This document shows, one piece after another, positions 44,801-52,916 of a stretch of DNA of 64,000 nt. Source of the DNA: Candidatus Thalassarchaeaceae archaeon (GTDB lineage Archaea > Thermoplasmatota > Poseidoniia > Poseidoniales > Thalassarchaeaceae). Position 1 is the stretch's first letter. Every line of letters starts with the position of its first letter. The position numbers were made by a program, and so were the translations under genes. A model generated the notes under the pieces. That model was not told where the DNA came from and ran no database searches. It worked only from the letters and a program-made list of their open reading frames with translations. The DNA is taken from NCBI GenBank assembly GCA_023268715.1, contig JALRLV010000005.1, positions 1 through 64,000 of the forward strand. The letters are read 5' to 3'.

Positions 44801-45661
44801 ATTTCTCTGTACCAAAGGGATAACCTACTAGATAGGATACCGATTGCAATTGATTGGTTTGTTTTACCCCTAGTTCTTGGTAGAATTGCAGGAGCGCTTC
44901 TTGTTGAGTCTCTACCATTCCCGTTTACCGTCAATCCATTCGATGGAGACCTGATTGGGTGGCAAATTCCTTGGTTGCTACTTGAGGCATTGTTAATCTT
45001 CACAATCGCGATAGATGCGATGATAGATTCTCGAAGGTCTAGTGTAGGCCGAGATTCGCATCTTGGAAGTTCAGGAAGAGGTCTTCGAGCCTTGGCATAC
45101 GTGATGATGTCTTGGGGTCCTGCTGCAATTCTTGCAGTGACTAATGCCATTTATGCTGGACGTAAACACCGACAGGTAGAGGCTGTAGGACTGTCAATAA
45201 TTTGTCTCCCATTAGCACTATTTTCCATGGGTACATTCATCCCACAAATTATCGAATATCTAGATTGGATTGTTCTTGCTGGCGGATTTATCATGCTTGG
45301 ATTTGTGGCAGCATCCGTACCAATGAGAAATGGCCATTGGACTATGATGGCAGCCATTGATTGCCACATACTAATGTTTGCTGGACTTGCTATGGTGAAT
45401 ATTTGGATCATCTATCCAATCGCATTATTTGCCATATCAACGACCCTATGGGTTGTTGGAATATTTCATTTGCGCCGAATTTTACGAATCTGGGGATTCG
45501 GAGACCTCATACTTGGAGTTGCAGCATCTCTACTAATGCTAGGTGCTGCTTCATCGATTGATGCAATTGGATTATTCCTTCTGTTAACCGTAGTTGGAGC
45601 CGAACTGGCTCTAGTGACTTGGTTGGGGCAAAGAAATCAAGAAGCGTTGTTGCAGGATTGA
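41831..45661 (+). CDS. Giant polytopic membrane protein, unknown
   Basis: 1276 residues. The first ~125 are hydrophilic and cytoplasmic-looking, including a Lys/Glu helix. From about residue 130 on there are roughly 30 or more membrane helices in tight succession (for example LMVSMIFVFSALSVVAGTAF, LAILLLLLVALNVFIAY), interrupted once by a charged loop around 825-895 (QREQLLAIAGQDNV through KRKKRRDLTTTEDD). No pore, transporter or enzyme motif is evident. The layout resembles DUF2339-type large membrane proteins but I cannot establish homology. The ATG is preceded by GAGATGAT. It is followed by an FKBP-like membrane protein on the same strand. Confidence 0.82.
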   Translation: MQYIGIQLSPTGMRLSSNAVPRERVSDEKDDRVIRERRFKIGANLDIGDLGIVEKTEKVAASNHLESEKKDIEEVDEALGDIFDLFKEKSGDQAGAIAADGTVASAPEDDIVTSMAKDGERRVNWSLMVSMIFVFSALSVVAGTAFPPMISLVLLLILAGVGFAFGERWVPDKNLHLLGVSWVIISMKVLYGLAIELNRWELGGFLPISVEVLAILLLLLVALNVFIAYRHDHDAIAAQATLVLLAIGSTAGSIGGEVGVAVMILLATLLLHGLALHRGSGNLAALGVAASNLWIGMHAITGGFTAGSLVIEPLDTPLILFLLLMLVSGINAAMAARFAREENWFSEGFKAAGLGQPGLWGVSISLGMIGALMAVASSREDSGYALGMVTFLAGAFGGSYLVVRGVERLRVSIPLLVGATLFSMFLIFGDYTEAVSFFDRYETFTIFAAILTAFVILRDQNHVTDRVLWVGSVGILVLLVVLIPAKPEANGGDGGLVLLGLLTTLHVGTAILAIMRQAPSLAGATVLLPWSWVLLQEFVVESFRTVIIANGWTDPGNLIDLATTPFAAYLIISIVLMLIVNLQLGETGVNLAAGFLGITEVSASIRDSGALQLWSIGLWLPMVTIVVMAHAGGFTAITLLAVVSVVSLSHLGAEFAGKRLGGPIALLGIIAVSAAVLGWRHGLDEMWIILMLFATASILYRGDPENEPVFTNGMALMSLPLIIAISTKEPSRILESTDSIPNFDLSLTSVTCTGLVMAFYLPRAEKMEKLLKPAAAALWLLVIAIGLSLQLENATSTMAGIGLFALSALWLVARGEIRAELKTLSQREQLLAIAGQDNVKKLSLGTGQLDTYDPKRVELEQKRKKRRDLTTTEDDSELYTTDVSHRPTIVLLVLFLVLGSVIVWGLLFSSSPFILLTAGIFATILVAIARLRTKQLDLDLPTVMGIEMPIAYSIIGLIVALISGHLGPGASNKELLDLAVVTILILQFVIISLYQRDNLLDRIPIAIDWFVLPLVLGRIAGALLVESLPFPFTVNPFDGDLIGWQIPWLLLEALLIFTIAIDAMIDSRRSSVGRDSHLGSSGRGLRALAYVMMSWGPAAILAVTNAIYAGRKHRQVEAVGLSIICLPLALFSMGTFIPQIIEYLDWIVLAGGFIMLGFVAASVPMRNGHWTMMAAIDCHILMFAGLAMVNIWIIYPIALFAISTTLWVVGIFHLRRILRIWGFGDLILGVAASLLMLGAASSIDAIGLFLLLTVVGAELALVTWLGQRNQEALLQD

Positions 45662-45879
45662 ATTCGCTATCGACCTAAGCACTTGGAAATTGGAAAAGTC
45701 TGTTGCCAATAACTGACAAGCGGCGTTTAGTATTGGATTTTCGAATCGCCGATTATTTGAGTTGCATAGCACTAAACTTGATGACTGACGGGGTGTGGTC
45801 GAATACCGTGTCCCGCAGTTGGATCTCAGACACTCCCGATGAGGTCGAGCACCCTACAGTACCTCTTGGTATCAATGAA

Positions 45880-46764
45880 ATGACGATTCCAAGGGCCGCA
45901 ATTTTGCTATCATTGGCCACCGCCGCCCTACTAATTGGATCGACTGTGGTTGTTGGTTACAGTGTCTACGTATTCGTCAAAGAGAATGAGGATGCGTTCT
46001 CGGTAACGGATCAAGATTTACTCAAGGACGATAACAATCGATGGTACTGGGAAGTTGACTTGTTATTCGACACCTGTGATTCTAGATTAGGTGATTGGGA
46101 CTGGCCAGATGTTCTATCTGAACAAGACGATGTGTTCCTTTATCCTGGTGAATTACGCTGTGATTGGGGACACCAAGGAGAAGGCGATAGAGCCAGCGTT
46201 GCGATATACAATCGAGGTAACCAAACCCTAGATCTTGTTCTCGAAATCACCGGTGGAGATGTGGTCTTTGCCTCGGAAGGTGACACAGTACTTACTGTGA
46301 ATGAAATAGGAGTAGATGAAACTGCAATAGTCGAAATTCAGTTGAATAGTGCAGTAACAGAGCACGATATACAGATTCAGGTATCACATCTTAATGTTCG
46401 AGAAGCGGAGGTACTTCTCGATGTACATATCTTCGAAGGCTCTAATCCTAGAGATTTACATGCTACCGATGGAGATACTTTAGAGGTTCATTACAAGGTT
46501 TGGGATGCTGATACAGAACAACTTCTTGACGAAGGGGATTTACTTGTCACAGCTGGCGATGATTCGAACTTCATTCAAGGATTTGGATGGTCTGCAATCG
46601 GTCTAGATATCGATGCAGATAGAGGGCTAATACCTGGTATTGATACTGGGACTACACACATTACATTACTACCTCCACCAATTGCTTACGGGAATAGCGA
46701 TGGTCATGAACTGCAAGAGTCTTGGTTGCGATTTGAGTTGAAGGTGGATAGAGCAACCATTTGA
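45880..46764 (+). CDS. Membrane-anchored FKBP-like protein
   Basis: After a start at about 45880 (MTIPRAAILLSLATAALLIGSTVVVGYSVYVFV) one membrane anchor is followed by an external region. A beta domain (DRASVAIYNRGNQTLDLVLEI) precedes a C-terminal domain (last ~95 residues) that follows the FKBP peptidyl-prolyl isomerase plan: LEVHYKVWDADTEQLLDEGD, then GLIPGIDTGTTHITLLPPPIAYGNSDG and a final FELKVD strand. The hallmark GERR and aromatic active-site residues are only partly retained, so isomerase activity is doubtful and a folding or binding role is possible. The frame extends upstream to 45703, with no helix there; that extension may not be translated. Confidence 0.68.
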   Translation: MTIPRAAILLSLATAALLIGSTVVVGYSVYVFVKENEDAFSVTDQDLLKDDNNRWYWEVDLLFDTCDSRLGDWDWPDVLSEQDDVFLYPGELRCDWGHQGEGDRASVAIYNRGNQTLDLVLEITGGDVVFASEGDTVLTVNEIGVDETAIVEIQLNSAVTEHDIQIQVSHLNVREAEVLLDVHIFEGSNPRDLHATDGDTLEVHYKVWDADTEQLLDEGDLLVTAGDDSNFIQGFGWSAIGLDIDADRGLIPGIDTGTTHITLLPPPIAYGNSDGHELQESWLRFELKVDRATI

Positions 46765-46813
46765 GAACTACTAGACGGGAAAAGGACTTGAGTTCAACAA
46801 AGGAGCGGAGTGC

Positions 46814-48118
46814 ATGAACGAGGAGCCAAGCCACTACGCTCTGAAACCCACATCGGACCTGGTAAAGAGGGCTTCAAAGGTTGCCGAGGCTAAATCTGCG
46901 CGCAAGGGAGAACCAAAATTCCACCTGACCGAAGATATGCGACGATTGTCCACTCCTTGGTCTATTTCTAAAGTCAGAGCTGAACAAATTCAGGCTGCCG
47001 ACCTACCTGCTGGAGTGATCCTAGATGCTGCGGCTGGAAGCGGTGTACAACTTATCGCATTGACCACTGGCTTGAAGCGGCCTGGATTGGCTATAGAATT
47101 GGACCCGAATATAGGATTACTATGTGCTGCAAACATGCACATTACCGGCGAAGAGTCTGACCTGCAGCGAAGCATGGATCGTGTCTTGGTGGGAGATGGA
47201 ACAGATGCAGAGAATGCAATCATTGCATACTGGAATAGCCTAAGGGAAGCTGGAACTAGAGCACATCCTCCTATTGGTATGCTACATCTAGATCCTGCTA
47301 GACCAAGAGATGCTCAGAGACATGAAATTGATGAGATGCAACCTGCACTCGGACCATTGCTGAAGGCCTGGGCAAGTCATCTTGAAACTGGTCCTCGTGG
47401 TCCGGCGATTTTGCTTGATTTATCCCCAAGACTAAACGAAGACCAACGGTCACTTGTTGATGCTACGATAGAGACGACTTTTCCCGGAATCCCAAGAACT
47501 TGGGAATACCTCAGTCAAGGTGGAGGTAGAATTGACCGACTATCGGTTTGGATAGGTTCTCTTTCCTCCAAAGAACCCTCTCGATGTATCAGAATGGGCA
47601 AGAAGAAAATTATGGCATCGATAGAAGGTAAGGTGGCAGAATCAGAATCGGTTAGCATGAGCTCCCCTCCACCGTATGGTGCATACCTGACAATAGTTGA
47701 CCCAGCACTTGTTCAATCCGGGCTACATGAGGCTTGGCTAGATAGGGCGATTCCGGAGAATTCAGGGCATTCTTGGCTTCGGTTGGAAGGCAGAAGGCCT
47801 CTACTAATTAGCACAGATCCACTGATTGAAGATGATGAAATCGATGCTTTCGTTATTGCAAGCGGAGAAATTGTCCAACACCGACTAACGCCTCCCGAAC
47901 TTCATACGATCGAACAAACCGCTGCTTCCGCTGCTCGTAATGGTGTTGGGAAGGTTACCCTCAGATGCAGTCTAGATCCAGACGAGCATCCGACCCTACA
48001 ACGTAGATTACACAAGGCTATGAAGGAATTTGAAGGAGAAAATGGATTCATGGTGGATCTAGATTTGGATAGAGGTAGTGGAAGTCATACCCTATACATC
48101 GTTTGTAAGGAGCAGTGA
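46814..48118 (+). CDS. Class I SAM methyltransferase with THUMP-like C-terminal domain
   Basis: 434 residues. The SAM-binding motif I is GVILDAAAGSGVQLIAL, and LAIELDPNIGLLCAANM is motif II. The motif IV position reads MLHLDPARPRDAQRHE, the DPAR form seen in the class with a C-terminal THUMP-like domain. The C-terminal third (VGKVTLRCSLDPDEHPTLQRRLHKAMKEF) would be this domain. Substrate is unknown; RNA is plausible. The ATG is preceded by AAAGGAGCGGAG. It lies just upstream of the ribosomal protein cluster. Confidence 0.8.
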   Translation: MNEEPSHYALKPTSDLVKRASKVAEAKSARKGEPKFHLTEDMRRLSTPWSISKVRAEQIQAADLPAGVILDAAAGSGVQLIALTTGLKRPGLAIELDPNIGLLCAANMHITGEESDLQRSMDRVLVGDGTDAENAIIAYWNSLREAGTRAHPPIGMLHLDPARPRDAQRHEIDEMQPALGPLLKAWASHLETGPRGPAILLDLSPRLNEDQRSLVDATIETTFPGIPRTWEYLSQGGGRIDRLSVWIGSLSSKEPSRCIRMGKKKIMASIEGKVAESESVSMSSPPPYGAYLTIVDPALVQSGLHEAWLDRAIPENSGHSWLRLEGRRPLLISTDPLIEDDEIDAFVIASGEIVQHRLTPPELHTIEQTAASAARNGVGKVTLRCSLDPDEHPTLQRRLHKAMKEFEGENGFMVDLDLDRGSGSHTLYIVCKEQ

Positions 48119-48237
48119 GTCGATTAGCAATTTTATCGCCCCGTAGGGGCGGCCGTCTCCTTCAAATATGGAGGGCAGGTCGGCGGGATGCCCAATGAGG
48201 GCCATCGGGCAACCGATGAACACGGGGGAACCGTACT
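48119..48237 (+). promoter_or_regulatory. Structured leader of the rps13-rps4-rps11-rpoD operon
   Basis: The 119-base gap before rps13 holds two clear hairpins. GCCCC-GTA-GGGGC is at 48138-48150. CATCGG-GCAA-CCGATG is at 48203-48218, a 6-bp stem with a GNRA-type tetraloop. A further stem GATG-CCC with GGG-CCATC can form at about 48187-48206 and would compete with the second. GGGGGAA precedes the ATG by about nine bases and may be the Shine-Dalgarno. Ribosomal operons are often autoregulated by such leaders, but which protein would bind is unknown. Confidence 0.5.
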
Positions 48238-48705
48238 ATGGCAAAAGTGAATGAAGCAGAACTAGGAGAGGATTTCTCCTACATCCTGAGGCTTGCAGAC
48301 TCTGATATCGATGGTCTTCGACCGATTGCACAAGGACTTACTTCGATTAACGGAGTTGGACAGCGATCGGCCGGTCAGATTTGTCGCATGGCAGGAATCG
48401 ATGGAAGTAAACTCGGAGGTCATCTGACCGAAGAAGAGCAAGACAGGATTCGAACAACAATTGACGAATATGCGTTGAACGTGCCTTGGTGGCTCGTCAA
48501 CAGACAGCGAGATTTGCAGTCTAACGAAGACGCGCACATCATCGGAACAGAAGTCCGATTGACTCGAGACGATGATGTAGCAAGATTAGCTGCAATCAAG
48601 ACATACCGCGGAATACGCCACCGCACCGGTCACAAGGTTCGCGGTCAGCGTCTTCGCAGTAATGGTCGCAGTGGTAGCACACTCGGTGTGCAGAGGAAGA
48701 AGTGA
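48238..48705 (+). CDS. rps13: 30S ribosomal protein uS13
   Basis: 155 residues, the archaeal/eukaryotic S13 (S18e) type. The segment GQRSAGQICRMAGIDGSKLGG matches the helix-two-turns-helix region, and the C-terminal TYRGIRHRTGHKVRGQRLRSNGRSGSTLGV is the conserved basic tail that contacts 16S rRNA and tRNA at the head of the small subunit. It begins the cluster uS13-uS4-uS11-Rpo3, the standard archaeal arrangement. Confidence 0.97.
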   Translation: MAKVNEAELGEDFSYILRLADSDIDGLRPIAQGLTSINGVGQRSAGQICRMAGIDGSKLGGHLTEEEQDRIRTTIDEYALNVPWWLVNRQRDLQSNEDAHIIGTEVRLTRDDDVARLAAIKTYRGIRHRTGHKVRGQRLRSNGRSGSTLGVQRKK

Positions 48706-48716
48706 GGTGTTGAAGT

Positions 48717-49409
48717 ATGGGACATCCTAAGTTTGCACGACCTAAGACACAGACTCCAACCCACCCTTGGAAGGCGGCTAGAATCGAAGAAGAGCACGCC
48801 CTCAAGGACCAATTCGGCCTGAAGAAGGTCGGTGGAATGCGCGAGATTTGGCGAGAGAAGTCAGCCCTAAGGCGTCACCGAAACCAAGCAATGAAACTCA
48901 TTGGTAGAGTTGATTCCTCCGAAGGCCACTATGCCCAAGAGAAAACCGACTTGGTCGATTCTCTTGTTCGCAAGGGACTTCTGGCCGAGGGATCGAGCGT
49001 AGACGATGTTCTGCAGATTACCGTAGAGCACATGCTTGCTCGAAGGCTACAATCAGTGGTCTACTACCGTGGTCTTGCACCGTCTATGCGTGCAGCTCGA
49101 AATATGATAGTTCACGGACATATCTCAATCGGCGACCAGAAAATGACTGTTCCTGGATACAAGATTCTCCGACAAGAGGAAGATAGTCTGCAATATAGTG
49201 CAACATCTCCTTACCTAGATGAGAACCATCCATTCCGTGTTGAGATGGAGCAACTCCGAATGACTCGACAGACTGATGAAGAGGAACTGGAAGAAGTCGG
49301 CGGAATTAGAGCAACCACCGATAATGATAATTTTGTTCAACAAATCAAGGCTGAAGCTGAAGAAGCACCTACAGTAGAGGAAACAATCCCTGAAGGAGGC
49401 GATGAGTGA
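48717..49409 (+). CDS. rps4: 30S ribosomal protein uS4
   Basis: 230 residues. The N terminus [17 protein letters not shown] is archaeal-type. The S4 RNA-binding domain spans about residues 105-165 ([43 protein letters not shown]). The C terminus is extended by ~40 acidic residues (EEELEEVG through [18 protein letters not shown]), longer than in most archaea. It is a primary 16S rRNA binder. It follows rps13 by 11 bases, with a GAGGTG just upstream, and overlaps rps11. Confidence 0.97.
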   Translation: MGHPKFARPKTQTPTHPWKAARIEEEHALKDQFGLKKVGGMREIWREKSALRRHRNQAMKLIGRVDSSEGHYAQEKTDLVDSLVRKGLLAEGSSVDDVLQITVEHMLARRLQSVVYYRGLAPSMRAARNMIVHGHISIGDQKMTVPGYKILRQEEDSLQYSATSPYLDENHPFRVEMEQLRMTRQTDEEELEEVGGIRATTDNDNFVQQIKAEAEEAPTVEETIPEGGDE

Positions 49410-49789
49410 TGGGTCACAAGGCTGTTTTACACATCTTCAGCACGTACAACAACGTACTAATTACCGCCACCGACCTTACAGGAGCAGAGACTTTGGCAAA
49501 GGTATCTGGTGGAATGGTAACCAAGAAGGGCAGTGATGCAGGTGGTCAGTTTGCCGCAACAAGAGCGGCTGAAATGATTGCAGAAATGCTAGCCGAGAAA
49601 GAATTCGACCAAGTTATCGTCAAGTATCGAGGAGCAGGTGGAAACCGATCGCACAGTGCACCTGGTGCTACTGCAGCTATCCGTGCATTGACTCGTGCAG
49701 GTGTACAAATCACTCGAATCGAAGATGTAACTCCTATCCCAACCAACGGGACGAAGAAAAAGGGCGGCCGAAGAGGCCGTAGGGTCTGA
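49409..49789 (+). CDS. rps11: 30S ribosomal protein uS11
   Basis: About 126 residues from the ATG at 49409 (a GTG one codon upstream is possible). [29 protein letters not shown] and [25 protein letters not shown] are the S11 core, and the basic [16 protein letters not shown] tail is the archaeal/eukaryotic form. It sits on the platform near the 3' end of 16S rRNA. A GGAGG lies about 13 bases upstream inside rps4, and start and stop codons overlap, so translation is probably coupled. Confidence 0.97.
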   Translation: MGHKAVLHIFSTYNNVLITATDLTGAETLAKVSGGMVTKKGSDAGGQFAATRAAEMIAEMLAEKEFDQVIVKYRGAGGNRSHSAPGATAAIRALTRAGVQITRIEDVTPIPTNGTKKKGGRRGRRV

Positions 49790-49799
49790 GGTGATTATG

Positions 49800-50789
49800 A
49801 TGGTGAAAATAGAAGTTATAGACATGGGAGCAGAGAATGCTAAGCTCTTGATTAAAGATGGCGACCGTGCATTTGCAAACGCCCTTCGCCGAACTATGAT
49901 GTCAGAAACTCCAAAGATGGCGATTGAAACTGTTCGCTTCCAAATGGGTTCATTTGACCTGTGTCTTTCTTGCGGACATCTCAATCCTGCTGCCGCAGCC
50001 CGTGAATCATCTGGAGGTTCGGGTTGCAATCAGTGTGGGAAAAAGTTGGAAAAAGAGGGTGTCGACTACACCGTTTGGGAAACCAACGGTGCAATACCAG
50101 ATGAGATGGTGGCTCAGCGCCTTGCAATGATTCCAATTCCAACCGATCACAAGATGTTTCATTACGAGGAAACTTGTCCAACTTGCAAGGATTTGGTTCC
50201 AGAAGATCGCGGATGCCCTACTTGCAATATGATATACACTTGCAAGGCATTTGGAACCGAAGAGGGAATGACCGTTACCGCAGGTGACATGATTTACTTG
50301 GGCGATCAAAGTCTTGAGATCCCAGAGCACTACAGAACTATTCCAATTACTAAGTTGTACAAGGGACAGATGTTGGAATTCTACGCCACCGCAGTAATGG
50401 GTCGTGGAAGTCAACATGCAAAGTGGTCACCTGTTTGCGGTGTTACTTTCGTACCAAGGAAAGTTGGAATCTTGAATAACAAGACCAAGGCGAAAATGCT
50501 CTGGGATTTGAATCTCACAATCACTGCAAAGGATTTCGATAAAGATGGCCACCTTGATGATATTGAGAAGGTTGAGACTCTCGCAAAGGAACTTCACCAT
50601 GTTGGTGATGGAACAGAGATACAGACCGAATTCAAGGATGCAATCACAATAGAAGACGTACCTGGAGAGTTCATTTTCAGCTTCGAAACTGATGGTTCAA
50701 TGAGCCCACAAACTGCACTTGAGATGGCTTCCTCCTCTCTATCAGAGAAATTCAATTCTCTTGGAGAAGACCTGAAAGCTGTTCTCTGA
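49800..50789 (+). CDS. rpoD: DNA-directed RNA polymerase subunit D (Rpo3) with two cysteine clusters
   Basis: The archaeal Rpo3/alpha-like subunit that nucleates polymerase assembly. The N-terminal alpha-like core (FANALRRTMMSETPKMAIETVRF, then NGAIPDEMVAQRLAMIPIP) and the C-terminal dimerisation part (LEFYATAVMGRGSQHAKWSPV) are clear. Between the two N-terminal elements lies an insertion of about 35-45 residues with two CxxC pairs (C55/C58 and C76/C79), which most orthologs I know lack. A second cluster, CPTCKDLVPEDRGCPTCNMIYTC (C126-C148), corresponds to the Fe-S domain found in some archaea. A GAGGTGAT lies upstream; start may be 49791 or 49800. Last of the ribosomal cluster. Confidence 0.94.
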   Translation: MVKIEVIDMGAENAKLLIKDGDRAFANALRRTMMSETPKMAIETVRFQMGSFDLCLSCGHLNPAAAARESSGGSGCNQCGKKLEKEGVDYTVWETNGAIPDEMVAQRLAMIPIPTDHKMFHYEETCPTCKDLVPEDRGCPTCNMIYTCKAFGTEEGMTVTAGDMIYLGDQSLEIPEHYRTIPITKLYKGQMLEFYATAVMGRGSQHAKWSPVCGVTFVPRKVGILNNKTKAKMLWDLNLTITAKDFDKDGHLDDIEKVETLAKELHHVGDGTEIQTEFKDAITIEDVPGEFIFSFETDGSMSPQTALEMASSSLSEKFNSLGEDLKAVL

Positions 50790-50831
50790 TGCCAACGTAG
50801 CATTCTTGCAGTGCCTCGGAGATGAAGGCGT

Positions 50832-51806
50832 ATGACCGTGGTCTTGGGTAGAGGCACCTGCGGGGGTCACGTAACACTACTGTTCACAGTCGAAGACATT
50901 GACAAGGACCCCATCAAGCAAGGTAGTCTGGGCACTGGGTTGTGCCTGAATGATGGAGCAGAAGCCATTGCTAGAGGGGAATTAGGTGATTATTCTCTTG
51001 AAGTAAAACTGCTAGATGGAAATGGCGATTCAAAGATGTTCCAGCAGGTTTTAGACCTCCTTAGTGACGAAATTTCGGCGATTTTAGACTATAGTTGGGA
51101 AATCGCGATTAGAAACAAATTACCATCTTCACAAGGATTTGGAATGTCGGCCGCCGGTGCAATTGCCGCCGCCTCTGCATTTCAAAGGGCACTCGGATTA
51201 CCCCATGAGGAGAGTTGGCGAAGATCACTTGCCATCGCTCATTTGGTTGAAAGGCAGAATTCAACAGGGCTCGGAGATGTTACTGCACTAGCCGCTGGAG
51301 GAGTAGAGCGTAGATTGAGTCCAGGCTCTCCCTATTCGGGTCCTGATCTATTGAATGGGCCTGGTCGTTCCGAAGGTTGGACAGAATCGATTCCCGTTGT
51401 TTTGGCTTGGCGGGCAAACCCCGGAAGACACACATCGGAATATATTGACAATGATGATTGGAAACAGTCTATTACAGAGGCAGGCAGAAAACAAATCGAC
51501 CTGCTGTCCGATAAGACCTGGGATAATTCTCGATGGGGCGAACTCCTCAACTCTGCAGAGGCATTTTCAAAACAATCTGGGCTGAGTAATGATGCAGCCC
51601 GTTCTGAATTGGTAGATAAAGGAATAAACGCCTCACAAAGAGCCGGTTTAGATTCAGAGACGTCAGTTTTGTTGTGTATGTTAGGAGAGAGCATTGTCAT
51701 TGTTCCGAGAGATCTTTCAAAGGAAATTTCCCTAGAGAATTTATTGACGGAATTAACCGTAGAAGGGTTGAATGTTACTCTAACTAAGGTCGGGCCACTA
51801 TCATGA
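50832..51806 (+). CDS. Pantoate kinase (archaeal GHMP family)
   Basis: A GHMP-superfamily kinase with the ATP loop in LPSSQGFGMSAAGAIAAASAF and the GLGDVTALAAGGVERR segment specific to archaeal pantoate kinase (COG1829). It phosphorylates pantoate, which phosphopantothenate synthetase then joins to beta-alanine in archaeal coenzyme A synthesis. The length (324) and the C-terminal GLNVTLTKVGP strand agree. The ATG has GGAGATG about ten bases upstream. It lies 42 bases behind rpoD and overlaps the convergent CDIN1-like gene by six bases. Confidence 0.87.
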   Translation: MTVVLGRGTCGGHVTLLFTVEDIDKDPIKQGSLGTGLCLNDGAEAIARGELGDYSLEVKLLDGNGDSKMFQQVLDLLSDEISAILDYSWEIAIRNKLPSSQGFGMSAAGAIAAASAFQRALGLPHEESWRRSLAIAHLVERQNSTGLGDVTALAAGGVERRLSPGSPYSGPDLLNGPGRSEGWTESIPVVLAWRANPGRHTSEYIDNDDWKQSITEAGRKQIDLLSDKTWDNSRWGELLNSAEAFSKQSGLSNDAARSELVDKGINASQRAGLDSETSVLLCMLGESIVIVPRDLSKEISLENLLTELTVEGLNVTLTKVGPLS

Positions 51807-52871
51807 ATGTGAACCGCCAGCTCGCTTTTCGTGGAATTCATCAAGAGGAGTCAAATCTAGAGGGCTAGCATCGAGTAAAATTGCACCTCTTTGAACTAAA
51901 GAATCAGTAAATCCGTGTCTATAAACGATCGCTCCTTGGCCATACTCCTTGACGTATCGGTCAACCTGTTTCTGAGTCTTCTTTCGAGGGAATCTTAGGT
52001 CCGCCCCATAGAAGTGCTTAGCATCAATCCAGGCACAAGGAACTCCATTGATTCTGACATCATCAAGCAACAGAAGGTCAGGGGTAACTACCGCTCGGCC
52101 TTCAGATTCTTTCTGCTCACGAAGTAAATCCTCCTGTCTTCGAAAACGAATGTCTAGGGAATCAAAGTGTGCACACAGAATATCTTCGAAAACCTCAGCA
52201 GCCGTCTGAGTATCGGACTGATTGACTGAACTGACCTTATCGGCTTCTTCCGCTTTAGCGAACTCCTCTTGGTCACGATCACTCATTCTATCTGGGTTTT
52301 TCAGTGTCTCTTTGATTCGATTCTTTGACCATCCTCGGCCGCTTAATATCGCCCTGAATGTATTGACTGGAGGCGCATCAAATCGTTGGGAAAGAGTCAG
52401 TACCCCCTCACCGTTATCGTATCGTCTTCGTAATTGGTTGGCATTTCGCATCAAGCGCCCGTGTGAATGTACACTCTTTTCTTGATTCAGGGCACCGCGA
52501 AGCGAAAGAGCTTGTTCTATGGTTATTGGAAGGTGGCCTATTTGTCCTCTAATTTCATCGACTCTTTCTTCAGGAAGGAAGCCAAATTCTCCAGGTTTAC
52601 AGACAATGTCGCCAACCTTCCTTTGGATGTTTTTTGGAACTGCATTAGTACTCCACTTCAATTGTCTTTCTTGTGGAAGTGGATCGATTGATTCAGGCAT
52701 TCCCATCGGAGGGGGTGACTGATTGAAACGTGCCAAGGCTTGCTCAACAGCATCGGGATCGCCTTGCGACCATGGCCTAGATTCGGTACCATTGGTCGGC
52801 TTCCTTCGAGACCGAGTCCTTCTGCGGCGGCCTCCACCTTCCTTATTCTCGCTCAACGAGACTTGCGACAT
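51801..52871 (-). CDS. CDIN1 (C15orf41)-like predicted nuclease
   Basis: 356 residues. Residues 1-35 are Arg/Lys-rich and disordered. Residues about 115-195 hold helix-turn-helix-like units (LTLSQRFDAPPVNTFRAILSGRG, SKNRIKETLKNPDRM). Residues ~225-300 contain the TPD motif (263-265, VVTPDLLLLDDVRING) and a D-A-K segment (WIDAKHFYGAD, 283-285), fitting the PD-(D/E)xK nuclease layout of the eukaryotic CDAN1-interacting nuclease and its archaeal relatives. These are thought to be structure-specific DNA nucleases, but activity is poorly known. Third gene after leuS and a DCC protein on the minus strand. Confidence 0.8.
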   Translation of the reverse strand: MSQVSLSENKEGGGRRRRTRSRRKPTNGTESRPWSQGDPDAVEQALARFNQSPPPMGMPESIDPLPQERQLKWSTNAVPKNIQRKVGDIVCKPGEFGFLPEERVDEIRGQIGHLPITIEQALSLRGALNQEKSVHSHGRLMRNANQLRRRYDNGEGVLTLSQRFDAPPVNTFRAILSGRGWSKNRIKETLKNPDRMSDRDQEEFAKAEEADKVSSVNQSDTQTAAEVFEDILCAHFDSLDIRFRRQEDLLREQKESEGRAVVTPDLLLLDDVRINGVPCAWIDAKHFYGADLRFPRKKTQKQVDRYVKEYGQGAIVYRHGFTDSLVQRGAILLDASPLDLTPLDEFHEKRAGGSHS

Positions 52872-52916
52872 GTCGGACGTCCATGAACCCTCGCGCTAAA
52901 GAAGCCCAATTTCAAA

